Below the pieces are notes generated by a model. The model had not been told where the DNA came from and searched no databases. It worked only from the letters and a program-made list of their open reading frames with translations. A program made the position numbers and the translations under genes. Shown one piece after another: positions 1 to 11,119 of a stretch of DNA of 64,000 bases; position 1 is the stretch's first letter; every line of letters starts with the position of its first letter. The stretch comes from Lamellibrachia columna (Eukaryota > Annelida > Polychaeta > Sabellida > Siboglinidae), in contig OY759266.1 in the NCBI GenBank assembly GCA_963662155.1, forward strand, positions 6,099,026 through 6,163,025, written 5' to 3'.

Positions 1-435
1 AATAATGCTTCCTACAAGTTTTATGTTTAGTAAATATATATCGTGTTATGTTTACTTTTACTATGTCAGATATTCCAAAACTGTGCACGGAACCCTCTTC
101 TGTTTTGGGTTTTGTGGTCAAATGGATTTCAAATAATCTTTAAAATGTAATGTTTCATTATTTTGATTTCAGGGTAGGCACCTACCTGAAGCAGTGACAA
201 GAACATGCCCACGGTCATTGGTCATAATCATAATTATATATGTCAATTATGGTGTTGGAGAAGCAGAAATAAGGCTTAAGTTGGAAAACTGTTCTACCAC
301 CACAAATATATTGACAAATAGTGATTGCTAATAAAGGATTTTTTTCTACCGTAATCGTCAGTGAGCAAATTTCTGTCATGTCTACACAGAATGTCACACA
401 CTTTGCAGACAATGGTTGTTTTATTAATTCTGCAG
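1..435. other. left edge, no gene recognised
   Basis: AT-rich sequence. An acceptor-like AG at 171-172 is followed by a short open stretch with no domain similarity and no convincing donor, so no exon is called. The segment probably belongs to the intron before the exon at 436. Confidence 0.5.
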
Positions 436-588
436 GTTACGCACCAAATGATGTTGTCTGGAACGCGGTGGTAATGAAAGCAAGTCACCAAGACACAATC
501 GAAGTGCGCGCATCCGGGTATGCAATGGACATCTACGTGAACGGAAAGCAACAGAAGTTGAACACGGCAATGAAATACCTTCACAGAG
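436..588 (+). CDS. internal exon, possibly part of a VWD-like domain
   Basis: The segment is open across its length. It follows a pyrimidine-rich acceptor (AG at 434-435) and ends before a GTCTTA donor, which is weaker than the other donors in the window. It starts and ends in phase 1 and is 153 nt long. The peptide has an alternating beta-like pattern, including DTIEVRASGYAMDIYVNGKQ, which resembles the von Willebrand type D pattern of a strand followed by an xVNGx turn. That family call is inference, and no diagnostic cysteines are present. Phase symmetry matches the other host exons. The next FTP exon (2262) begins in phase 0, so this exon cannot splice directly to it and may belong to an upstream gene or another transcript. 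Confidence 0.38.
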
Positions 589-839
589 GTCTTAATCATA
601 ATTTCACCCTTTATATTAATTTATTTTATTTTTATTATCATATGTTTAACTAATCAGTCTGAGAACTTATGTATGTTATGTATCTCACTAGATTTATGGC
701 ACTTTGCCAATTTACTTATTATTATTATATTTGATTATGTGTTATTAGAATGTACTGTACTTGTTATCGTCTCTGGTGATGACCAGCATCCATTCAACAC
801 TACTATGCAGAGTTGGGTTCATACGCTTTTATATATGCT

Positions 840-965
840 TAGTGGCATATCAAAAATCTCGCAAAGGGGGAGAACGCAGTGAGGGAGACCTCAGTTTACT
901 ATGTATCGGCGCAACAGAAAAAACATTGAAGCCAAATGGCCCAATGCCCCCTTAATACGCCACTA
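840..965. mobile_element. short non-autonomous hAT-like element (MITE)
   Basis: About 126 bp with imperfect terminal inverted repeats. The left end reads TAGTGGCATATC and the reverse complement of the right end reads TAGTGGCGTATTAAGGGGG. The interior carries the GGGCC/CCCCC block also seen at 1632 and 54503. CAGTGGCG-like ends are known from hAT elements. The flanking 8-mers match at only 5 of 8 positions, so the copy is old or the boundaries are approximate. Confidence 0.5.
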
Positions 966-1631
966 CAAATGTTTGAAATGATTCAAATACAAAAACATGA
1001 TTGTATTAAAATGCAAGTGTTCTTTAAGATAATATTATATGCAAATATGCATTTACACAATTAATACATTTATATAATTTTCCCGTGTAAACAAATCACC
1101 ACACCATGAACCGAATATCTTCCTTGGTGTTTCAGGTGTATTCATTTATTAGATAGAATCTTGCTGTGGACAACATAAAGTATTGTCTATCAAACGTGCA
1201 ATTTGATTATATTTTATAGCTTCTCAGGCCATGTTTACTTTGAGTGAATGTAAGCTAGAAATAAAGACAAATAATCGATAGTTTGCCTATTCAGTCATGT
1301 CTCGTTTAGCCGTTCTTCGATAATCCATTTTGTTCTCAATAATTTTTTCATTTCCGCAAACAGGGAACCAAACTGACATTGTAATATGATTCACCTAACC
1401 GGTTTGATTTAGGTCACTCAACACTTTTGTTGTGTTTTTTTCCGATGTTGGAATCATTATTAGTTACTGGAGCTCAATAGAGGAATAAAACAATTAAATA
1501 TGATATATTACCGGTAGTTATAGCATGGATGATAATAGGTTGGTTCAGTAATCCTCAAACGGGGTTAATCCAGCCAAAACCCAATGGGACCAAAGTGCGC
1601 GGATAAATGAGACACAACTGAATTTGTCTTG

Positions 1632-1680
1632 CAGTGGCGTGTTTAAGGGGCATTGGGCCAGGCCCCCATTGGTAAAATTT
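1632..1680 (+). mobile_element. one end of the same hAT-like MITE family
   Basis: CAGTGGCGTGTTTAAGGGGC followed by a GGGCC block matches the right terminus of the element at 840-965, read as reverse complement. No partner terminus was found downstream, so this is a solo end or a truncated copy. Confidence 0.4.
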
Positions 1681-2015
1681 TTAGATTGTTTTGTACGTAA
1701 CCAGTTGTGTCACTATATGGCAGCATAATAAACTAATGGGTAGCTATGTGCACATTTGATGGTTACATGGATTTTTGTTATGGGTTACTTGGGCAAACAT
1801 CTGCTAATTGTAGAGATATTTGGCCTGAAGGCCCCTACTAGCTTCGAACTCATTATTTAAGTGCCTTGTGATTTGTTTGGTATTGTTTATTGCTAGCTGT
1901 GTTTGTCGATGGGTGGCTTTATTACTTTGTCATCAGTAAAACACCTCTGTATCAAAAAAATACAGCTGTTTGAACACAATTTTACATCGAAGACGTACGA
2001 TTGACAGGAGTCGAT

Positions 2016-2141
2016 ATGCTGTATGAGCCAGAGGCTCAGACGGTGACATTGTGGTTCAACTACAGAAAAGGTTGCTTTGTTCAAGTGCGGAGATTCGGAC
2101 TTTCGCTGTCATTTTTGGTCAAGTTACCAGCATTGGTGAAG
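2016..2141 (+). CDS. candidate leading exon of the FTP gene
   Basis: An ATG at 2016 opens 42 codons that end exactly at a good donor (AAG|gtaaat, donor GT at 2142) in phase 0. That is the phase needed by the FTP exon at 2262, which is the only phase-0 acceptor among the FTP exons. The C-terminal part is hydrophobic (FGLSLSFLVKLPALVK), but the N-terminus does not look like a classical signal peptide. The frame is also open upstream of the ATG back to about 1975, so this could be an internal exon. Support comes only from phase match and donor quality. Confidence 0.25.
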
Positions 2142-2261
2142 GTAAATGTTGTATAATAAAATGATAACAGTTCGTAGTTTGGTTGTCTCTGCATTCACAA
2201 TCCAGATATAATTTATTTGTAACAGAATCGTGTATTATATATTACTGGTGTTTCTTCAAAG

Positions 2262-2481
2262 GTGTCAAACATTGCGCTGAATAAAGAAGCGTCAGCGAGT
2301 TCCAACTCGTTTAATTCAGGAGCATCAAAAGCTGTTGACGGAATAATGGATACGAACCACATCAGAAGGCGGAGTTGCACTATCGTTCAGCGATTTGAAA
2401 AGAAACTGTGGTGGCAGGTCGACCTGGCTGTCTCGCACATTGTTTACAGCGTGACGATAACGAGTCGCAGTGACACATGGG
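2262..2481 (+). CDS. FTP (fucolectin-type F5/8C-like) domain, first half
   Basis: First-half exon of an FTP domain (eel fucolectin, tachylectin-4, pentraxin-1 family; a beta-jelly-roll lectin fold acting outside the cell). It shows the family order NIALNKEASASS, then KAVDG, a cysteine after the calcium-loop region, WWQVDL, and VTITSRSDT near the end. The exon follows AG at 2260-2261 in phase 0 and ends in phase 1 at TGG G|gtaaga. The second half follows at 3198. An earlier acceptor at 2224-2225 is also in frame and would add 12 residues. The phase-0 start is unlike all other first-half exons here and suggests this domain follows the protein's leading exon. Confidence 0.85.
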
Positions 2482-2931
2482 GTAAGAGATGGGTCTGGCT
2501 AAAGGGTGATTCAGTCTAGAAAAATACTTGCTAATTGCCACAAGGAATTGGTAATTGTATATACTGCCTAACCAAGTGTTTTGTTTCGTTTTGTATTGGT
2601 CTGATTGAGTTGTGCACTCTTATTTGGAGCATTGCTGGGTATGACATGGACACTCAAGAAAGAGAATGAGAAATGTATACGCGCACTCGAGATGTGGTTA
2701 TGCAGAATGCTCAGGACAAGTTGGCGTAAAGGTTAAGGAAGAAGAAGGTGTCCTACGTTTCATTAAGAGAAGAAAGCTGGCTATGCATGGCCATTGCAAA
2801 AAAAACACCAAACAATCTGATAGTAACCTGCATAAACGGAGAACTATCAGGAAACATGGAAACAGTAGCTAGAAAGATTGCAAGGAGACCCCAACGGCCT
2901 AATGAAGGCTGCTGCTACACAAAAACATGTT

Positions 2932-3042
2932 TTATTACCGATTTGTTATGTTATATTAGCACCGTTGGTTATTACCGATTTGTTATGTAATACTAGCATC
3001 GTTGGTTATTATTGATTTGTTATGTTATATTAGCACCGTTGG
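2932..3042 (+). repeat. 37-bp tandem repeat, three copies
   Basis: Three consecutive copies of a 37-bp unit begin at 2932, 2969 and 3006, each containing TTATTACCGATTTGTTATG or a close variant and ending in CACCGTTGG or a variant. It lies in the intron between the two FTP half exons. Confidence 0.85.
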
Positions 3043-3197
3043 TGCTTATGACTAACCAAAAATGTTCTGTGTTATAAGTTTTTGTCTTCGCAATATTTAC
3101 TTCTGTATTTCATTCATTGCGTGCGTGCGTGAGTACTTTCAGTTGCGCCTTAAATAGCTAAGCAGGAAATTGTAACCATATTTCGGTTTTCTGACAG

Positions 3198-3431
3198 ATA
3201 ACCTGCTGAGAAACTTATACATCGAAGTGTTACGGACGTTCTTAACGACACCGGCGGTTTCATCGACTACTACCACATGTGCCTTTGTGAAAAAGCCTTT
3301 CGAACTTGGTGAGACGAGACGTATTCCATGTAACTCCGACCGTATCTTCAAGGGAAGATTCGTCAAGATCACGCAGCCAGGATCAAACGTCGAGATGGTT
3401 CTTTGCGAGGTGCAAGTGGACGGCGTTCGGG
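3198..3431 (+). CDS. FTP domain, second half
   Basis: Completes the FTP domain begun at 2262. The exon follows a TTTTCTGACAG acceptor, starts and ends in phase 1, and its first two bases complete the GAT codon opened at 2481. Family features are a cysteine at TTTTCAFV, the GETRRIPC segment, KGRFVKI and the terminal MVLCEVQVDG strand. The intron between the halves is 716 bp. This is the only FTP domain in the left third of the window, and no later host exon is seen for 15 kb. Confidence 0.87.
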
Positions 3432-5168
3432 GTACGATACGTGTGTGCGTTTTTGTATGAATGACTATGTTGGTATGTTTGCAATAGTAAGCGAATGACC
3501 TATTAGGTCTGCCGACTGATTACAACCATTACTTTATTAGACTGAGAATAAGAATGCAGTTGAGACATACTAGCGTTATTCTATGTTATATAATTGTATC
3601 TGCACATATCATGTGGTGCAGTATAAGTCAGCAATAAGTCTTCTTCCCAAAACGTCGATGTATAGCACTACACGAAACAATATCATTTAAAGGGAAACCT
3701 ACGCACCTACCAGTTACCAGAGTTACTAAAACCTAACCATTTGCCACGATTGTTTGGCATTTGTAAAGTTTCGTCTGTGAATGGGCCGATGTGACTTAAT
3801 GGTTTCGTGGGTTCAACTAGGATTACTATTTCCTAATAACTGTGGCAATACATCTTTCGGATATGAAAAATCAGAACTCGTAGATATAGTTTGCTTATTT
3901 ATTACATAAATAGTACATCAATATAATACATAATAACAACAACAGTGGCGAGAATCAATGATACTCTTAAATAAATTAATGTGATAACATCGTTAAATCG
4001 GGACTCGTTAAATCAAAAAGTTCAAGCAGTAACGTCTTAACGGGAATAAACGTTCGAGTGTCTCCAGTCGGTAACACCGATTACTTTTCACATCTTATTC
4101 GTAAACCTAACATTCTAAATTGATTCCATTGCCAGGGTAATCACAGAAAATATTTTCTAACACTTGGCGATCGTATTCCCTAACCATAGTTTTGAAGATC
4201 ACATCGAATCGTGCGTCGTGTAGATTCGCGTCGAACGAGACGCCTCGTTATCGGAGATGTGAAGACCTATGGGGCAACATCGTTTCGCCTCCTCGACCGA
4301 CGTCACTCATTGAATTTAAAAAAAAAAATACACATTACATGTTTAGATAATTTCCGTCTTACTCTCCTTACTAATAATGAATTAACTAATAAAGATACAC
4401 CTAGCTAAGGGCTAAGTTCGCCCTAATACATGTCGACTACTGGCATGCAGACGCAGCTGCACAATTTAACAAAACAAAGCTACCGAATGACGCTCTAATT
4501 CGCAACCGATGATAAATCCAAGCTTGGCAGTTGATTGCATTGACCAATCCAAATTAATTTTGGAGATATAACGTTGCGGTTCTGCGTCATTTATCAATTC
4601 CAATATGCAACTGGTGGCGGGAGTCCCAAGTTAATTATGCACATGACACCAAAGGAAATTCCCCGCTCAATGAAGGAACTCGCTTGAAACTAAATTTCAT
4701 CGAACCCATTATGCCAATAACGCGACTAATAACTTATCAACTTTTTCACTTAAATACTCAACTCTGATCAATAATAAACTACATAAACAGAGCTTCACCA
4801 ACAAGATACACCATTTGTTATTGATTCGATGTATCGAATGTGATTTAGTTCAAACTTAACTCATGGTATAAGAAAACACTTTTCAGAGTTTTTGTTCATT
4901 ATTATTTCTAGCGTTTTATGCATCTTGCCTATACGTAAAACGAAAAAACTCCCATCTTAAGAGTGTTTTGTTTCTCTATCTTTTTTATAAGATTTTTTTC
5001 ATAAAGTATATAAGGCCACAGTTTATTTTTAATTTTTAGGTTGTTGAATTTTTTAGTCATGTCTAACATCAGAGGAGGGAAAATATTTATATTTGTTTTT
5101 ACTATCATGTCAAACACGGGAGGGGTGAAAAAGAGAAAAGGTATATGAAGGGGAAAAAGAGTTAATCA
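3432..5168. other. no gene recognised
   Basis: AT-rich sequence with no exon-like segment, no tandem array and no terminal-repeat pair that I could recognise. It ends at the gag-like fragment of a Ty3-type element. Confidence 0.5.
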
Positions 5169-5711
5169 ATGATCCGTGACAGGCTTGTTTACGGAACCAA
5201 CTCACGCAAAGTGCACGAACGGTTCATCAATCGTGGAGCCGATTTGAATCTCAACTATAAAGTCAGATACTCGTGGCAACGACCAGGCGTATGTGGACCT
5301 CACATGCCAGGCAAGACAACTGCATTCAAGATAGACACCGGCGCTCAAGTTAACATCCTACACAAGGCTGAATTCGATAAGCTGCGCACACGGCAGACGC
5401 GGAAACACAGTAAAGTAACACTCCGTGGGTACGGCGGCCACACACTCAGCAACCTCGGTGTATGTGAGCTCGAATGCTGTTACAAAGATGTCATCCACAA
5501 TCTACACTTTGACGTTGTTGACATGCACGCACCTCCCATATTAGAACACAAATCCTCTGTTGACATGAAGCTTGTGAAGACGACAGTGGGTCCACCGCTA
5601 ACACCCGCCCTCAGTTCAACAATGATGATGCAGGGCAGAACCAGCTCCGCACTGAGGTTGTTGTTTCAGACATGTTCAACTTCAATGGCAAGGAATACAT
5701 ACCGGTAGTAG
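5169..5711 (+). mobile_element. Ty3/gypsy-like gag end plus aspartic protease fragment
   Basis: The first residues (RDRLVYGTN..KVHERFI) resemble the C-terminal end of a Ty3 Gag. A retropepsin follows with its active-site block FKIDTGAQVNIL. The reading frame stops at 5708. The reverse transcriptase and RNase H expected next are absent, and the sequence passes almost directly to an integrase remnant at about 5800, so a large internal deletion has removed the centre of Pol. It is a dead copy within intronic or intergenic DNA. Confidence 0.75.
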
Positions 5712-5799
5712 ATTTCTACAGCACTTCTGTCAGATACACGGTCAGTCACAGGGATCAACAAAACCAAAGGAATTTTGGCGTCACGGGAAATGTCAGAAA

Positions 5800-6397
5800 C
5801 TGATGAGCGAAAGCGATCCCCAGTACTCCAGAAGTGAGTTCAGCAAGTTCGCATATGAGTGGGACTTCTGCCATGTGACATCAAGCCCCACCTATCCTCA
5901 ATCGAATGGCCTTGCGGAGAGAACTGTGCAGACCACCAAACGGCTAATGAAAAAAACTACACAACAAACCAACTACGACAAATATGGAAAGGACCTTAAG
6001 CCACGCCACAGCGGCGAACATGTCCGTCTGCGCACCGCAGGTCCAAAACCACAATGGGAACCAGCTAACGTACTTGAAACTCCACAACCTAGATCGCCAC
6101 GCTCGTACATTGTCAAATCAGAGCGTGGTGATGTATATCAACGAAACCATCCTGACAATCCGGGATACCGAAGACCCAGCATAACTCCAATGATGAACAG
6201 CCCAGAGCTTGACAGGCAGCTAGCCAAGACCCACGAAACTCGTCAGGCTTAACAAGACACCAGCACGCCAGACTCCGCCTACTGGCTACAGAACCAGATC
6301 AGACACAGAGCCTAAACCTGTACAAAGACTTGATCTCTAATTGAAATTTACTTTTAAATAATTAGATTTTTGCATTTTTTTATTAAAATAATGGGGG
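5800..6397 (+). mobile_element. Ty3/gypsy-like integrase C-terminal fragment
   Basis: The translation includes DPQYSRSEFSKFAYEW and SSPTYPQSNGLAERTVQT, the third catalytic block of an rve integrase with its Glu (AER). A basic tail with a GEHVRLR-type segment follows. The first part of the integrase core is missing, and the copy is joined to the protease fragment upstream by deletion. Translation ends near 6252. A purine-rich ATAATGGGGG tract just before 6398 fits a polypurine tract at an LTR boundary. Confidence 0.72.
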
Positions 6398-6587
6398 TGT
6401 TATGATAGCACATCATAAGTTGAATGTGCGTTTTTAATGGGCGTCATCACTGTCTGTGCAGACGCCAGAGCGGGAGCTCAATGTATGTGTCTTGATGTCG
6501 ATGTTGTTAATAAGCCTATATTCACTAAAGAGTTAAGATATATCTTTACATGGGGAAAATCTAGTCGACTAATATTCCTAAAACGTC
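6398..6587 (+). mobile_element. truncated 3' LTR of the Ty3-like element
   Basis: Begins TGTTATGATAG directly after the purine-rich tract. The same kind of boundary recurs at 7644 (TGTCATGATAG), supporting an LTR start. The right end is lost where a CR1 3' fragment begins. Confidence 0.45.
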
Positions 6588-6765
6588 TTATGTTAAATAC
6601 GGACTGTGTAACTGCTAGCAGCGTGAATATGTTTTAAAAACAAGGCTGACACATATCAGGGAAGCGGGTTACACGTAGATGAACATTGTTGGGCTCTCGA
6701 CAAGCCAATGGCTTCCTTGTCCACTTGCCATCTGGGCCTTTAGCTTGGATGGCAAATCTTGTTAA
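6588..6765 (+). mobile_element. 5'-truncated CR1-like LINE, 3' end only
   Basis: Matches the last part of the complete element at 13.3-17.5 kb: the GCGTGAATATGTTT segment, then the 3' untranslated part from GATGAACATTGTTGG to GGATGGCAAATCTTG. Extreme 5' truncation is normal for target-primed insertion. It lies between two Ty3-like integrase fragments. Confidence 0.8.
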
Positions 6766-7643
6766 CGCAAGTTCGCAGATGAGTGGTACTTCCAACATAC
6801 AACGTCAAGCCCCACCTATCCTCGAGCGAACGTCCTTGCGGAGAGAACCGTGCAGACCATTAAAAGGATCATGAAAAAGCAAACAAGAAGAAAGAACCGT
6901 ACATGAGCCTGCTAGTGTTGCGCAACACCCCCGAACACGGACTTGAGTCCCCAGCACAACTCGCTATGTCCCGCCGACTGCGTTCTTCGATACTGTGCAC
7001 AGCCAAGTATTTGCGATCTGCAGTTGTAGAACCCAGTAAGTAACACAGAAAAACAACTACGGTAAAACTGGAACCGATCTTAATCCACTCCACAGCGTCG
7101 AGCATATACTTATTCGAACCCAAGTCCCAAACCACACTGGGAACCTGCTGTCGTGCTTGGGGCCACTTGGCTGGAGTCTCCATGCTCGTACGTTATAAGA
7201 TCTGAGTGATGCGGCGTATACCAGCGGAATCGCAGACACCTACTGAAGACACGAGATACCCATAATCTCGAACCTCAGAGCGACTCAGACGGTGGAACCT
7301 CAGAGCGACTCAGACGGTGGGTAGCCAGACTGTCAAGCCCCAGAGAAAGATGCTGCCCTTGACAAGTAGCCGGCCAAGATATATGAAACGCATGTTCTTA
7401 CAGCACAGATAGTCAACAAGCCTTCCGGAACACACGTGCAGAAACCTACTCCAGCAACTGGTTTGTACAGAACCAGAACAAGAAGAGAGTCAAAGCCTCC
7501 TTGATCTTTGAGTGACTATAAATGTCAGTTCATTATTTCTTAAACGTAAACGTTTTTGTTTGTTTATTCCTATATACCAAAGACAGTGAAATAAATATAT
7601 ATGTAATTTTTTGCCTTTCTGGTTTTTTTTTTTACAATGAGGA
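6766..7643 (+). mobile_element. second Ty3/gypsy-like integrase fragment
   Basis: Translation with frame breaks shows a KFADEWYFQHTTSSPTYP-like block and LAERTVQTIKRIMKK, followed by an RNTPEHGLESPAQL segment typical of Ty3 integrases. It is a copy related to, but diverged from, the one at 5800. Stop codons and shifts make it non-functional. A purine tract (ATGAGGA) precedes the LTR-like start at 7644. Confidence 0.65.
7271..7320 (+). repeat. 25-bp perfect direct duplication
   Basis: Two adjacent identical copies of a 25-bp unit starting AACCTCAGAGCGACTCAGAC, inside the decayed integrase fragment. Confidence 0.9.
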
Positions 7644-8205
7644 TGTCATGATAGCATAATGTATACATCGTGATTAAGCGGCGCCCCATACACCTCGTCA
7701 CCGCATGATCGACGTCATCTGTGTGTGTTTGAACGGCAAGCCACAGAGATAATGGACATCATAATTCGCAAGTCGTTCTAAGACTCGTATACGCATACGG
7801 ACGACAATCACAACCCTGACAAAGCAGATACAAGTGCCAGACATTTGCGATGACGTTCCAAAACGAGTGACAAACAGAGACGACGGAGAAGGAAGGCTAC
7901 GAATGAACACCTGTGGCCTGAGAAACGACAGAGAGGGAAGAATGCGATCAACAGCATGTCGTCGGAAACAACGGAGCCTGCATCCCGATATCAGCAACCA
8001 AGGACGAAGGCTGCCGACGAGGGAATGTATCAAAAACAGCCAAGACGCGTTGATCCCCGAACGTCACGGCGATGTGCAGGGAAAGGACTTGATGGCAACA
8101 AACATTTGTGTATATGGTTTCTGGAGAAACCTGCTTGGGAACGTATACGGTATGTTGCTGATTTATTTTAATGTCCTGACTGAACTTTTTTTGATTTGAT
8201 GTTGC
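7644..8205 (+). mobile_element. LTR-like sequence of the second Ty3 fragment
   Basis: Starts TGTCATGATAGCAT, parallel to the LTR start at 6398, and contains a related GACGTCATCTGTGTGTG segment. The right boundary is a guess, because no second LTR is present to compare with. Confidence 0.35.
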
Positions 8206-10136
8206 AGTTAAGAAGGATATTTAACAACATCGAAAAATTTGCAAAATTGATATAACCTATAAATAAATTATTGTCTTAACGGAACGTCTTGCACAACATT
8301 AAAAGAGTACGTTTGTGGGTGGAGACATTGAGTTAAACGTTAATTGGAAATTCTTAATCCTCAGAGGAGTACCCTAATTACTTGGTACATATAATTTGCT
8401 ATATAGTAACGATGCTAGACATATTGACAACACGCGAAACGAGGCAATAGAGTTTTTGCAAGCGCACCGATCTCGGCTCCCTTCCCGATCCGGATCTCGC
8501 GCAAGATCGGTACGGTGAGTAGGAGATCGCGGACTGAGTAGAGTTTTTGCAACACGCGCCAACGTAACCCGATTTACGCGGATGGCGCCATCTACATCTA
8601 CCTCTTATTGTGTTGTCCCACAAATTACATGTTTTGTTAGAGCAGGTGCTATTTCTGTTTTGATTTCCAAATGAGATCATCACACCTTGTAATTTTTAAG
8701 TGAAAGTAATATGAAGAATAAATAAATTATAATATAAAAAAATTACGTTTTCTATGAACTGAACAATTAATAAAATTAAATTAAATTTCCAGACTTTCCA
8801 ATTAAATTCCAAATCAATCTGTTTTGATTTTTATCAAATCAATTCTTATAAGTCACACAATGTTTGAATCAATTTAACTCCAATTCAGATTTGACCAACT
8901 CCAGGATTTTAAATGACACCCCAACATTTACACACATCCATTATAATTACACATCCTCATAGGTCTAGATAACATACATGACAAGACACATTTTGCAATG
9001 GGGCATTCCGTCTCAAATCAGTCAAAATAAGAAATTCTTGTGGCACTCGCATTTTTGGATTCTACCAACAGTTTACCAATTAATGTATTGGTCTATGTAA
9101 CCACACATGTCAAACCATAGGGATGTAGCTAGATTAGTTTTTGAGTTATGAACATTTCCACTTTTGCAGATTTGTTATTTCAGGATGGTGTTCTGCCAAA
9201 TTTATTTTGGATAATAAAAAATTGTAGAATTGTGCATAGACAATGTGTACCAATATATCTACATTTTCAGCAACTTTCAGACACATACCTTGAAAACTTC
9301 TCAAGTTAGATGCACCTGATGGATATTATCTAGAACAATGTATTCAGAAGGTTTTTCTTGCAATTGACAACAATATTTACATAGTTTTCATACTACATAT
9401 GGAATAGGTATAAAATCACCTAGTTAATATTGTGTTGTAATCTGACGTTTCCAAAAATATTGTTTTCAACATTAAGCCATTTTAATAGGGAATCCAAATA
9501 TGGTGCATTACACTTGCATTGTACCTGTTGTTCTTATACAAATAAATTAGAATGTTATATCTATGGCCATAGCATTTTTGGCTGCTATACATAGGCCGCT
9601 TTTCACATAGACACTTCAAAGTTATGATGTGTGTAAGTGTGTTACTGATCCAAATAAGATTTATATGTGTTCTAACATGTTTTATTGTTGAACTCACTCG
9701 TTGGCTCGATCTCACCCATAAAAACACACACCTTCAATACCAATGGCAGATTGAGGGGGAACTAATATACAGTAGTATGTATGTTACTATCTAGCATATA
9801 CAAATGATGGAGAATAACCATGCCAAAATCTCACAGTTCTTGCACAAATATTGTTTTGGTTATTGATGTTTTAATCAGAACAAGAAATCTTCATGATATA
9901 CGAAAATATATAAATATTAATACTTGTTTGTATGGTTGCGCAAATAGCGGTTTATCGTTGGAGGTCAGTTTATGTTGAACTGACAGTTGCAGTTGTGGGT
10001 ATCGCATCACAGCATAATATGAATTTATCGGATAGTTGCGCTAACCTTGCATATGTTAATCAAAACAAAAGGTGCACGAGTCGAAGACGAAGTTAGGAAA
10101 CTCGAGTATATATTTTATTTATAAAAATACAATATA
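8206..10136. other. AT-rich region, nothing recognised
   Basis: No coding segment, domain or terminal repeats were recognised on either strand. Sequence from about 8700 to 10100 is strongly AT-rich with short low-complexity runs. Confidence 0.5.
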
Positions 10137-11119
10137 CAGGCCTTGACATTAACACTGGCCCGCTGGCACGGCGCCCTTTTTGGGGCTGCCGGGCCACAAG
10201 TTTTCCTATTTTACTGGCCCGGGGGGCTATCATAGTTTCAGATCGTTTTTATGCGATTAATCACAGCAACAGGCCATCGTTTCAATCGCTTGTTTTTGCC
10301 ATCCACCCTGGAGCTACAATTAAGCATAATCTTCATCTCATCTGCTTTCGTGTTGTCGTTTCGTATAGTTGCTATCTTGTTTTGATATGTACGTGCCTTA
10401 CAACAAGTCCGCATGGCGTCGCTACTAGCGACGACGTGCGGACTTTTTGTGAAGCTCATGCATTGCGGACGCCTGTATTTTACTAGGGTTGCGCCGTGTT
10501 ACCAGTATATCGATATATCGCAGCATTCTCTTCTGCGCTATACGTATCGGCTATCGCGATAAGCCTTCAACGTACCGACTTCATATAAACCGACTGGTTC
10601 ACGGACTGTCCGCTAGGTGTCACGACAGTGCCCAACATACATTCCAGGACACGCTAGGGCGCAGATAGCCAAGTTTACCGTAACATTGTACTTCAGTCCA
10701 AAAGTTTAAATTCGAAAGAATTAAAACCCAATTGTAACAGTTATAATTATAATACAGTGTCGGATCCGATTCGCCCGTCGTATTTTTTAGTATAACTAGC
10801 TGTAACTCGATACGGATTGTCAAAGTACGCACGCGGCGGCATAACCCGTCGTTCTCTAAACGCGACCTGCTACGGCTTCCACATGGGCTTTTGATTCTCA
10901 AACGATTCTAGCAGCAACATTGTCTGCCATGTGGAATACTGACAGAAAGCATAAAAGTAAATCACCAACGGTAAAAGAGATCACAGCCAAACTCGCATCA
11001 TTGACTTGTAATGCGATGTATCGCAACAATTTTTTTTTTTTTTTTAATTCGGGCCAGTAACTTTTAAAATCTACTGGCCCGACGGGCCACTGGGTAGAGT
11101 AGCTTAATGTCGAGGCCTG
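10137..11119. mobile_element. hAT-like DNA transposon of about 980 bp
   Basis: The left end CAGGCCTTGACATTAACACT is mirrored at the right end (reverse complement CAGGCCTCGACATTAAGCTA). Both inner arms carry several GGCCCG blocks ending in ACTGGCCCG, giving imperfect terminal inverted repeats of about 80 bp. Ends reading TTGACATTAAC with GGCCCG blocks recall a repeat type common in marine invertebrate genomes (recalled, not searched). The interior has no intact transposase; short open stretches exist on the minus strand. The target-site duplication is unclear. Confidence 0.6.
10406..10444. repeat. strong hairpin inside the hAT-like element
   Basis: AGTCCGCATGGCGTCGCT and AGCGACGACGTGCGGACT form an 18-bp stem with two mismatches and a 3-nt loop centred on 10425. 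It is GC-rich against an AT-rich background. Confidence 0.8.

Larger units (their letters stand above)
589..2015. other. non-coding stretch with MITE pieces
   Basis: AT-rich intronic or intergenic sequence. Apart from the two short hAT-like pieces listed separately, no coding segment or other repeat is recognised. Confidence 0.5.

Noticed and set aside
173..320. Open + frame after an acceptor-like AG
   Set aside because: No domain similarity, no good donor, and low-complexity Ile-rich translation; chance opening in AT-rich DNA.
2262..2481. Canonical fucose-binding His/Arg spacing in FTP first halves
   Set aside because: The His to Arg-x-Asp spacing known from fucolectins does not match cleanly in the copies I counted, so fucose binding is not claimed.
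2932..3042. Could be read as a CRISPR-like array
   Set aside because: Three directly adjacent 37-bp copies without spacers in an animal intron; a simple tandem repeat.
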